Below are positions 49,179-56,928 of a DNA stretch of 64,000 nucleotides, in pieces. Origin of the DNA: Thermogemmata fonticola (GTDB taxonomy: Bacteria; Planctomycetota; Planctomycetia; Gemmatales; Gemmataceae). How positions within the stretch are numbered: position 1 is the first letter of the stretch; each line of letters begins with the position of its first letter. A program made the translations under genes and the position numbers. Below the pieces are notes generated by a model. It saw nothing but the letters and a program-made list of their open reading frames with translations. It had not been told where the DNA came from and ran no database searches. Where the stretch lies: positions 868,001 through 932,000 of the forward strand of contig NZ_JACEFB010000001.1 in assembly GCF_013694095.1 (NCBI RefSeq). The letters run 5' to 3'.

Positions 49179-50189
49179 GTGTCCACGGAACCGTCGGTTT
49201 GGGTCGCCCGTGTCTGTCTGATTGCGGCTGCTCTCCTTTGGAGTATTAGCAGCCTGTTCATGCGGCTGCTCAGCGCTCCGCTCGGACTCGGCCTAGAAGA
49301 GCCGCGACTCACCCCTCTGCAAATCGCTTTCTTCCGGGGGTTTTTCGGCGGTCTGCTCATGCTCCTTTTGCTTCGCCGGGAACAAATGCGCTTCCATCCG
49401 GCTATGCTGGGCATGGTGGCCACGTTTACCATCATGAGCGGCTTGTATCTATCCGCCTTGGGTCTGGGGGCAGCCGCCAACGCCATTTTTCTGCAAAATA
49501 CCGCTCCGATGTGGGTTTATGTCTGTTCCATTTGGCTGTTGGGGGAACGGCCCAGCCGGCGGGGGTGGCAGGCGGTTTGCTTGAGTGCTGTGGGTGCAGG
49601 GATCATCGTGGCCGGAGGCTGGCCTAGCGACCTTCCCCCGGAACAAAGCCAACATTCCGCCAGCGTTCTCCTGATGGGTCTGGGCAGTGGCTGCGCTTAT
49701 GCCGGAGTCATCCTGTTCCTGCGCGCTCTGCGAGGATATGCCACCACCTGGTTGGTCACCCTCAACCTCCTGGGAACTGCTGGCATGCTAGCTGCCTTTG
49801 TCCTTCTCCGCGATGGGGTTGCCGGATTTTACACCTGGGTCACGACTCCTACGCCCCCTCAATTGCGCGTACTCATTGCCTTCGGCCTACTGCAAATGGC
49901 TTTACCTTACTATCTGTTCACGCGCGGCCTGCGAACCATTCCTGCTGCGGAGGCCGCCCTCATCGGATTGTTGGAACCCGTCTTCAGCCCACTCTGGGCT
50001 TACCTGCTCACACCGGAAACGGACACTCCCACCCTCCCCATGCTTTTCGGCGGCGGACTCATTCTTCTGGCCATTCTCTGGCGATATGTCCCGATGGCCT
50101 CATCGACCCAACACACCAACACCCCCGGACTCAGCGCCTCATCCACCTCCACCTCTGCCCCCACACCCACAACCTCCTCCGGTCCCTGA
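49179..50189 (+). CDS. EamA/DMT family transporter
   Basis: A 336-residue inner-membrane protein with ten hydrophobic segments in two EamA repeats (first: RVCLIAAALLWSISSLFMRL; second half: GLGSGCAYAGVILFLRALRG). The GLxxxANAIFLQNTAPMW and YYLFTRGLRTIPAAEAALIG segments are typical of drug/metabolite transporters. A GTG start at 49179 follows AGGA at suitable spacing. The C-terminus carries a Ser/Thr/Pro-rich tail. Substrate unknown; amino acid or metabolite export are the usual options. Confidence 0.87.
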   Translation: MSTEPSVWVARVCLIAAALLWSISSLFMRLLSAPLGLGLEEPRLTPLQIAFFRGFFGGLLMLLLLRREQMRFHPAMLGMVATFTIMSGLYLSALGLGAAANAIFLQNTAPMWVYVCSIWLLGERPSRRGWQAVCLSAVGAGIIVAGGWPSDLPPEQSQHSASVLLMGLGSGCAYAGVILFLRALRGYATTWLVTLNLLGTAGMLAAFVLLRDGVAGFYTWVTTPTPPQLRVLIAFGLLQMALPYYLFTRGLRTIPAAEAALIGLLEPVFSPLWAYLLTPETDTPTLPMLFGGGLILLAILWRYVPMASSTQHTNTPGLSASSTSTSAPTPTTSSGP

Positions 50190-50292
50190 TCACTAAAGCA
50201 AAACAGACCCCGCCTGTTGCCCTCCCCTACTCTTCTTCGTTCCCCGCCCTATGGAGCTTCACAACGCCAGAACTACAAGAGCACAATAATGG

Positions 50293-51600
50293 ATGGAAGT
50301 ATGCTGTCTGGCGGATGGAAGTTTCGACATACCCCGCCGATGGGGTGACACAGCCGTGTCTGTAGATCAGGCTCTAGATCGGCATGATATACGCCGGCGT
50401 TACGGCACGCCTACGGTGTCCGTGCTGATAGCACCAATCGGCAAGGGCGGGCAGCTCTGGCACCGCTGGGCGCAAGGTAAAAACCGGCAGGTCGTGTCCG
50501 TCTCCACCCTCTGCGGGGCGGAGCAACGCTGGCTAGCAACTCTATGCTCCCAGGAGGATTTAACCCGGCTTGCGGTGACACGCCTGGCTCATGAATTGGG
50601 TCAAGATGCAAACGCATTCCGTTGCGAATGGTTCCGCAAGACCCAGGGTGAACGGGAGCAATTCTGGCAATCCGTCTATAAGCAACCGGTGACACCTGCA
50701 TTACGGACCTTGTGCGACCTCGCTGCCAGTGGAGATACCCTATCCCCTCATGACTTAGCCGTAAGGCTTCTCGAATCCTATGCCGATCCTCTCGCCGCTC
50801 TAGCGGATCTAGATTCCATTCTGCGCCCCCTATACCCGGCTGAATCTGGGCCTGTGCTTTTACTCCAACCCGATGTGGCCGTGGATGTAGCTTGGCTTGT
50901 CAATATAGCCCCTGGCCTTACCCAATGGGCCTTCCAAGTACCACAAATTGCCTTGGCAGTCATCGTGCCACCACCTGTATGGCAAAGTTACCTGATGCAT
51001 ACCCCAGAGAGCCGGTCCAAGGCCCTGTTGCGGGAAGGAGCCGTTGAATGTCCCCATTTTTCATCTCATGAGATTCTCCAAAGACTCATCGCAGCAGGAT
51101 GGAGTAACGCGCCTCACCCTGTCGCCCAAGTTTTGGCAGAGCACGGGGCAGATGAAGGCGTCCTGGAAGCCGCCGCTCAATTGGTTCATGCTACGCGAAC
51201 TAATACCGCTCCCGAATTAGCACGTAGCGCGGCCGAACGGTTCCTTTTTGACTTCTTGCAGCTTGTACCTGAAACGGCTGGACGCTGGGAGCTTAACGCC
51301 ACCCTGGATTTCTCGTTTGGTCATCGTCCTATGGAAGTCGATTTGCTTGCGCGCTCCCGACGTCTCGTGATCGAAATCGATGGATACTATCACTTCCGTG
51401 ATCCGGACGCCTATCGCCGCGATCGCAGCAAAGATTATTTGCTCCAGAAACATGGGTATGTTGTTTTGCGATTTTTGGCAGAGGATGTACTCTGTCAATT
51501 GGAACAAGTTCGTGATAGAATTTTGGACGCTTGGCAGCACTTTCAACCAGGAGTTGAAACACAATGGAAGTACAATGCGATGAATTCCGGCAGTGGCTAG
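50293..51600 (+). CDS. DUF559-type PD-(D/E)xK nuclease-like protein
   Basis: A 435-residue protein of two parts. The C-terminal third is a DUF559/Vsr-like endonuclease fold: Asp350 in MEVDLL, Glu361 and Asp363 in VIEIDGYYHF, then RDRSKDYLLQKHGYVVLRF, matching the family E-D-(E)xD-H-D-R-L-G-VLRF series. The N-terminal about 300 residues are unrecognised; APIGKGGQLW resembles a degenerate phosphate loop and VLLLQPDVAVDVAW lies further on. It overlaps the next gene by 37 bp. Together with the winged-helix and HerA proteins it forms an operon, suggesting a DNA-cleaving effector; defence or repair are both possible. Confidence 0.78.
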   Translation: MEVCCLADGSFDIPRRWGDTAVSVDQALDRHDIRRRYGTPTVSVLIAPIGKGGQLWHRWAQGKNRQVVSVSTLCGAEQRWLATLCSQEDLTRLAVTRLAHELGQDANAFRCEWFRKTQGEREQFWQSVYKQPVTPALRTLCDLAASGDTLSPHDLAVRLLESYADPLAALADLDSILRPLYPAESGPVLLLQPDVAVDVAWLVNIAPGLTQWAFQVPQIALAVIVPPPVWQSYLMHTPESRSKALLREGAVECPHFSSHEILQRLIAAGWSNAPHPVAQVLAEHGADEGVLEAAAQLVHATRTNTAPELARSAAERFLFDFLQLVPETAGRWELNATLDFSFGHRPMEVDLLARSRRLVIEIDGYYHFRDPDAYRRDRSKDYLLQKHGYVVLRFLAEDVLCQLEQVRDRILDAWQHFQPGVETQWKYNAMNSGSG

Positions 51601-52334
51601 TGGCTGAATTGCTTCTCGTTCGTATGCTCCTGCCAGTTGGGAAACCGCCAACTCCCAAAGAGGTGCGCGAATCGCTCAGCACCCTTTTGGGTTGGACGGT
51701 AAGCGAGAATACATTGAACCCCATCCGGGACCAGCTCGTCAAAGGCGGCGATCTGCTTCGTACGCCTCGTATGGCATACCGTTTGACGGATACAGGCCGG
51801 CGACGGGCCCTGAAATTCCTCGGTCTCAAAGCCCTACCTCCGCGCTGCAATTGGACCCGACTAATGAGCAAATACCTCCTGCCAGCCCTCATTCGCCATT
51901 GGGAGCAAGATCGCGTTAGCCAAAAGAACTGGTCAAGCCCCGCAAGACCCTTCGTTTTCAATGCGCTGCAACATACTCCACCTTCGAGTTCACAGGCCGA
52001 TGCCAAGATGACATCCATCGACATGCAACAGTTTGCTCAGGCCGTCCTCCGCCACGCCGCTTCTTTACCCCACGAGAAACGCTTCGGCCCTAACAAAGCC
52101 TACATCTCTTGTGTTTGGGAATCCACTCAAGCGGACCCCACTTTTCCCCGCATGAGTTTGGAGACATTCAAGCAACATCTGGTTGAATCTAATCTCCGAG
52201 GTTTCTTGCAATTGAGTCGAGCTGACTTGGTTCAGGCTATGAACCCTGTACTGCTGTCTCAATCCGAGACGCATTACCTCAATGCTCAATTCCACTTCGT
52301 GCTTTTGCAGGAGTTGCACACACGGAGGAGATAA
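51564..52334 (+). CDS. Winged-helix-like protein of unknown function
   Basis: A 256-residue protein in a different frame from its neighbour, beginning with ATG at 51564 (GGAG 10 nt upstream) and overlapping it by 37 bp. Residues about 5-85 look like a winged helix (KPPTPKEVRESLSTLLGW, SENTLNPIRDQLVKGGDLLR, PRMAYRLTDTGRRRALKFL), with the pattern of a small DNA-binding domain. The rest (residues 130-256) is alpha-rich with IDMQQFAQAVLRHAASLPHE. It stops 3 nt before the HerA fusion gene, which has its own GGAGGAG. A regulator or DNA adaptor of the nuclease is plausible but not shown. Confidence 0.7.
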   Translation: MEVQCDEFRQWLVAELLLVRMLLPVGKPPTPKEVRESLSTLLGWTVSENTLNPIRDQLVKGGDLLRTPRMAYRLTDTGRRRALKFLGLKALPPRCNWTRLMSKYLLPALIRHWEQDRVSQKNWSSPARPFVFNALQHTPPSSSQADAKMTSIDMQQFAQAVLRHAASLPHEKRFGPNKAYISCVWESTQADPTFPRMSLETFKQHLVESNLRGFLQLSRADLVQAMNPVLLSQSETHYLNAQFHFVLLQELHTRRR

Positions 52335-52337
52335 ATT

Positions 52338-55300
52338 ATGTCAGTGGCACTTATGACACCTCCGCAAAAATCAGACCCTTGGTTGCAGGCATATTGTGAC
52401 CCGTCTGCTCCAGAAATCTTCGGTTCTATAACAACTCCCGTAGAAGTCTGGAGATATGATCCCTTCGATGTGGAAGCCATCCACCAAGAGGCACGAGAAC
52501 GATTTGCTCAACTTGTGGACCGCGTAATACAGCGCCGGAGCAACCTAAGTCGCGGAGGCATTCTCGTATTACTCGGCGAGTCTGGCAGTGGTAAGACCCA
52601 CCTCATGCGTGCCTTCCGCAACTACGTCCATACCCGGCAAATTGGTTATTGTGCTTATATGCAAATGGCATCCCAAATTAGCAACTACGCCAGATATTTA
52701 CTTAACTCTCTTATTGATAGCCTAGATAGGGCATACAATCCCACTGGTGAAGATTCTACCACATCCTTAGATTATCTCAGCAGACGCTTGGTAGCACAAA
52801 TTCCTAGTATTACAGAAGATGATCGCCGCAAACTTTGTGAGGAAGAGGGAGATCTGTCCCAAACGATTAATCAATATGCGGATCGTCTCACAGCTTTAGA
52901 CCGCTTCCACACTTGCGATTTGGAACTTATCCGTATCTTTCTGCATCTGTACCGAGAGGATCACCGAATTCACAAGCGTGCCGTAATGTGGTTGCGTTGC
53001 CAAAACCTCACCGACTTTGACCGTCATTGGATAGGTCAGGCTGTCCCACGTACCGATGAAGCTGACCCTATGCGGATGCTCTGCGCCGTGGCTCAATTGA
53101 TTGGAGCGATCCAAGATGTGCCCCTCATTTTCTTGATTGATCAACTGGAAGATTTGCAAAATCTTGAACAACCAGTCGAACAATTTCGCCGATTGGTGGA
53201 CACAGTTGCAGCTCTCACTGACCAAGCCTCTAACTTAATCATAGTTCTAGCTTGCTTAGAAGACTATTATCATGCTAATAAACAACATCTCATAAGATCA
53301 AAAATCGATCGCCTAGAGAACCCATACCCTCCTATGCGTTTAATAAGCTTACGTAGTATCGAGGAAATCCGCAAAATCATTGAACGTCGCTTGGAATATC
53401 TTTATCAGGAGAGAGATTTGTCTACTCCGCCTGATTGTTTGTACCCACTTAGGTCAGACGAATTGGAACGCTTGGCTCAGATGAGGACTCGCGACATCCT
53501 CGATCTTCTGCGTAGACATCAGGAGGAATGCCGCAGGACCGGACAATTCGTCTCACTGGTGCAAGTTATCGACAAAAATGGTCCTCCAGATAATGGAAAT
53601 GGAACAGCCGTTCCCCAAGAAAATTGGAACAACTTCCTAGCAAATTTCAGCCCGGAGCAAGGAATACCGGATAACGAAAGAGAACTCGCGCAGTTGCTCG
53701 CCCGCATGATAGCCCTTTGTTCGGCGGAAATGCCGAATGGCGTCCACTTCAGCCAGCCTAAAGCCGATCACAACTGTATTGAGCTAGAAGTCCAATTCGC
53801 CAATCGGAAGGATCAACTCTTAGTCGCTGTGTGTAACGCAAGAGCGCAAGGTGGTGGCTTGCTCCGGCAATTAGAACATGTGCAGCAGCGGGCGAATGGA
53901 AGACCCGTCGCCATTGTGCGAACCTTAGAGTTCCCAAAATCAGGTGAATCGCTCAAGCTCATGGCGACCTTGCTCAGGCAAAATGGCCGCCGCCTACGTT
54001 TGCACGACAGCGAACTGCGTCACATGTTAGCCTTTGAACAGTTTGCCACACAATCTTGCCAACACCCAGCCTTCGCGCGTTGGCGGCGGCAATTTCGTCC
54101 CTTAACCCAACTCTCTTTTTTCCAGGAATTACTCAACCTCGAAGGTATGATTCCACCCCCTCCCCCTCCTCCACCACCACCGCCTCCCCCTCCGCCCTCC
54201 TCCAACACCCTGACCTTAGGCACACGAATCCCCGCTGTTTCTGCATCGGACGTTACGCTCCCCATCGAGGTTCTCACCCAACATACAGCCTTCCTCGGAG
54301 GCACGGGAAGCGGGAAAACCACCGCCGCTCTGAATTTGATCGAGCAATTGTTGGCTCGCGGTATCCCGGCGATTCTGGTCGATCGCAAGGGGGACCTGAG
54401 TCGCTATGCTGACCCCCAAGCGTGGCAAGAGCCGCTAGAGAACAGCAGTGATGCGAGAATGCGAGAGGATTTGCGGCAACGCTTGCAAATCACCCTTTAT
54501 ACCCCCGGTGATATCAACGGCTGCCATCTAGCTTTACCTCTCGTGCCCTTCGGTCACTCGACAGACAATTCTCTTGACCGAGAGAGCTTAGTACGATTTA
54601 CAGCCGCTGCCCTCAGCAAGATGATGAAGCTAGGCGACTCCGCTAACGAGCAGGCTAAATCGGCCATCCTCATCAAGGCCTTGGAACTACTTCTTGCACG
54701 TCACCAACGCGACATAACTATCCCCCTGCTACGAGAATTGATCGCGAGCAAGGACGATGATTTGATCTCCTCCGTAGAAGGAACTTATCGTGAGTCACAC
54801 TACGATAATCTAGCCGAACGCCTACAAACCTTTTGGGTGCGTTATGAGAAACTCTTCAGTGGGCCGAGCCAACTAGATATCGAAACCTTACTCAGACCGC
54901 GTTCGCCTTCCCCAAACGGCCAAGTCCGTCTGACCATCATCTGCACTCAATTCCTGCCCGACGATATTTCCCGGGATTTTTGGATGGCCCAATTCCTGAT
55001 TGCCCTGGGCCGTTGGTGTACCTTTCATCCCAGTTCTCAGTTGCAGGCTGTCCTGCTTTTGGATGAGGCTGATAAATACTTACCGGCCCAGGGGCGTCCT
55101 CCAGCCACGAAGGAACCTTTGGAGCACCTCTTGCGGCGTGCTCGCTCCGCTGGCTTGGGCTTGTTGTTAGCCACTCAAACACCTGGAGATTTCGACTACC
55201 GTTGCCGGGAAAATATCACCACTTGGTTTCTCGGACGGATCACGCAAGAACGAGCATTGCAAAAAGTCCGCACTTTACTGGAAGCCAGCCGGGACAAACA

Positions 55301-55463
55301 GGCCGCCGATCACCTGTCCAGCCTGAAAACTGGCGAATTTTACTTGGCCACATCGCATCAGGAGCCTTTGCGATTCCTCTCACGTTCATCCTGGATTCGC
55401 ACCCAGCAACTTCCTCAAGAGCAAATCCGACAATTGGCGCGCCAAACGTGCCCTTGTGCTTAG
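52338..55463 (+). CDS. Fused AAA (ORC/STAND-like) and HerA/DUF87 ATPase
   Basis: A 1041-residue protein with two P-loop modules. The N-terminal AAA module has Walker A GESGSGKTH (Lys86) and Walker B FLIDQLED (Asp268), with KIDRLENPYPPMRLISLRSI and a helical lid after it, reminiscent of ORC/Cdc6 and STAND ATPases. A middle domain (about 440-600) is unrecognised. Fifteen consecutive prolines (606-620) link it to a HerA/DUF87 translocase with Walker A GTGSGKTT (Lys660), LVDRKGDLSRYA and Walker B LLLDEADKYLP (Asp909, Glu910), then LLATQTPGDFDY. Ribosome site GGAGGAG lies 7 nt upstream. The coding sequence is AT-richer at its 5' part than its neighbours. ssrA follows in the same direction. Confidence 0.8.
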   Translation: MSVALMTPPQKSDPWLQAYCDPSAPEIFGSITTPVEVWRYDPFDVEAIHQEARERFAQLVDRVIQRRSNLSRGGILVLLGESGSGKTHLMRAFRNYVHTRQIGYCAYMQMASQISNYARYLLNSLIDSLDRAYNPTGEDSTTSLDYLSRRLVAQIPSITEDDRRKLCEEEGDLSQTINQYADRLTALDRFHTCDLELIRIFLHLYREDHRIHKRAVMWLRCQNLTDFDRHWIGQAVPRTDEADPMRMLCAVAQLIGAIQDVPLIFLIDQLEDLQNLEQPVEQFRRLVDTVAALTDQASNLIIVLACLEDYYHANKQHLIRSKIDRLENPYPPMRLISLRSIEEIRKIIERRLEYLYQERDLSTPPDCLYPLRSDELERLAQMRTRDILDLLRRHQEECRRTGQFVSLVQVIDKNGPPDNGNGTAVPQENWNNFLANFSPEQGIPDNERELAQLLARMIALCSAEMPNGVHFSQPKADHNCIELEVQFANRKDQLLVAVCNARAQGGGLLRQLEHVQQRANGRPVAIVRTLEFPKSGESLKLMATLLRQNGRRLRLHDSELRHMLAFEQFATQSCQHPAFARWRRQFRPLTQLSFFQELLNLEGMIPPPPPPPPPPPPPPPSSNTLTLGTRIPAVSASDVTLPIEVLTQHTAFLGGTGSGKTTAALNLIEQLLARGIPAILVDRKGDLSRYADPQAWQEPLENSSDARMREDLRQRLQITLYTPGDINGCHLALPLVPFGHSTDNSLDRESLVRFTAAALSKMMKLGDSANEQAKSAILIKALELLLARHQRDITIPLLRELIASKDDDLISSVEGTYRESHYDNLAERLQTFWVRYEKLFSGPSQLDIETLLRPRSPSPNGQVRLTIICTQFLPDDISRDFWMAQFLIALGRWCTFHPSSQLQAVLLLDEADKYLPAQGRPPATKEPLEHLLRRARSAGLGLLLATQTPGDFDYRCRENITTWFLGRITQERALQKVRTLLEASRDKQAADHLSSLKTGEFYLATSHQEPLRFLSRSSWIRTQQLPQEQIRQLARQTCPCA

Positions 55464-55514
55464 TTAGCTCTCGCCACTCAAAATGAAAATAATTTGGTTC
55501 GCCCTGCGAACCGA

Positions 55515-55520
55515 TATAAT
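55515..55520 (+). promoter_or_regulatory. -10 element upstream of ssrA
   Basis: A perfect TATAAT lies about 36 nt before the mature tmRNA 5' end. The -35 is weak (TTGGTT about 15 nt upstream). A short CACTC-TAAAA-GAGTG hairpin sits between it and the gene and may mark processing of the precursor. Confidence 0.55.
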
Positions 55521-55555
55521 GAGAGCAGCACTCTAAAAGAGTGACGCCCAAGCTC

Positions 55556-55960
55556 GGGGGCGAAAGGTTTCGACCGGGCGCTGAAAGTGATCGGCTGCGT
55601 GTCGTGGTTGATCAGCAGGCCACGTAAAAAGCTGATCGCACCAACCTGCCGAACCGCAGGTTTCTCTCGCGGCTTAATGCAGCCCGCGACCGCCTTTGCT
55701 CCTCGCCTGAGGGAGTAAATAGCGGCTGGCAATTCAGGCTCGCGATCGTCTGAGGACTGGTCCAATCACCAGTCCGCCGCGGGGGCGACGATCGCTAGAT
55801 TCTCTGCCCGCTAGCGACCTTGTGATCCTGTTCGTCGGAGCACGAGGGAGCGAACACGGAGGGAAGCCTTACGGACAGCCTTCCGAAAAAAGACGAACTA
55901 CACACGTAGATGCCGTCATGGACACGCACCGGGACGCGGGTTCAATTCCCGCCGCCTCCA
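55556..55960 (+). ncRNA. ssrA: Transfer-messenger RNA (tmRNA)
   Basis: A 405-nt one-piece tmRNA that rescues stalled ribosomes. The 5' end GGGGGCG pairs with CGCCTCC at the 3' end to make the acceptor stem, with the discriminator A following and CCA not encoded. The 3' T-arm reads GGACGCGGGTTCAATTCCCGCC, as in all tmRNAs, and the 5' end reads GAAAGGTTTCGACC. The tag reading frame at 55648-55677 gives Ala-Glu-Pro-Gln-Val-Ser-Leu-Ala-Ala then TAA, ending in the LAA degron recognised by Clp-type proteases; clpX is in the same window. Confidence 0.95.
55648..55677 (+). other. tmRNA tag-peptide reading frame (AEPQVSLAA)
   Basis: Within ssrA, GCC is the resume codon and the frame runs to TAA at 55675-55677, encoding AEPQVSLAA. 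The terminal Leu-Ala-Ala is the conserved degron. The Ala-Glu start fits planctomycete tags as I recall them. The frame just upstream is closed by TGA at 55633-55635. Confidence 0.85.
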
Positions 55961-56103
55961 CTGATCACCCACTGAGTAAACTCTGGGGAAACTGTCAACT
56001 TAGCATATCAGGAGTTTAGACCCGCATTGGCGATATGACTCACACTTCCCGAACCTTATCCGGTCACTTGATTCCTAATGAGACCTGCACTGCACCTGCA
56101 AGC

Positions 56104-56847
56104 TCAGGAGATCGGTGAAGCGGAGAGGCAGGAACGGAACTCGCCGAACACACCGGGAAAGGATTCTTCGTGGAGCGTGCCCTGATTCATCCGCAGAACG
56201 CGATCTGTCAGAGCAGCAATTTCCATATTGTGGGTGACCATAACGATGGTCACTCCTTCGTTTCGATTCAGTTCCCGTAAAAGTTGGACAATCTCCGCCC
56301 CCGTGGCGGCATCCAAATTCCCCGTGGGTTCATCTGCTAAAAGCACGCGGGGTTGCATCAGCAGAGCGCGAGCGACCGCCGCCCGCTGCATCTCTCCGCC
56401 GGACAATTCTCGCGGACGGTGAAACATGCGGTGTTCCAAACCCACTCGGCGCAGCAAATCGATCGCTCGGGAGCGCCACCGACTCCGCGACTTCCACCAA
56501 CCCCATACAGTATGGGCAATGTAAGCAGGCATGAGCACATTATCCAAAGCATTCAATTCCGGCAGCAAGTGATAAAATTGGAAAATATAACCAAACGTAC
56601 AATTGCGTAATAAATCTCGTTCTTTTGGTGGAAGATTATCGATACGTTTTCCTTCGAGTACAATTCGACCCTGATCCGGAACATCCAGGGTACCTAACAA
56701 ATGTAAGAGTGTGCTCTTACCGGACCCCGATGCTCCAACAATACTGATGAATTCACCATGTTTAACCTCAAGGTTCAAATTCTTGAGCACGGGTATCGTG
56801 AGGGAATGACGGCGGTAGGATTTGTGGAGATTTTCTGCGATCAGCAT
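56104..56847 (-). CDS. lolD: ABC transporter ATP-binding protein, LolD/MacB type
   Basis: A 247-residue ABC ATPase with Walker A GASGSGKST, Q-loop FQFYHLLPELNALDN, signature LSGGEMQRAAVARAL, Walker B VLLADEPTGNLD and the switch His in MVTHN. This is the LolD/MacB group, which powers lipoprotein release or macrolide-type export with an FtsX-like permease. The ATG has AAAGGA upstream. The permease gene lies 81 nt before it in the same direction. LolD is favoured because of the LolC/E-like partner, but other MacB-type functions cannot be ruled out. Confidence 0.85.
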   Translation of the reverse strand: MLIAENLHKSYRRHSLTIPVLKNLNLEVKHGEFISIVGASGSGKSTLLHLLGTLDVPDQGRIVLEGKRIDNLPPKERDLLRNCTFGYIFQFYHLLPELNALDNVLMPAYIAHTVWGWWKSRSRWRSRAIDLLRRVGLEHRMFHRPRELSGGEMQRAAVARALLMQPRVLLADEPTGNLDAATGAEIVQLLRELNRNEGVTIVMVTHNMEIAALTDRVLRMNQGTLHEESFPGVFGEFRSCLSASPIS

Positions 56848-56928
56848 AGCGTATCCTTTTCATCAGCTCAAGGAGTCATCGGCTCCACCCTAGGTCAAAC
56901 GCTCGTGTTCCGGAAAACGCTGGCGGTA

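Noticed and set aside
54153-54197. Proline codon run considered as a microsatellite or frameshift artefact
   Set aside because: Codons CCA, CCC, CCT and CCG are mixed and the frame continues smoothly into the HerA Walker motif, so it looks like a true linker.
55930-56100. Possible integration site with duplicated tmRNA 3' end
   Set aside because: I looked for a second copy of the T-arm and acceptor end in the window and found none, and no integrase gene is present.
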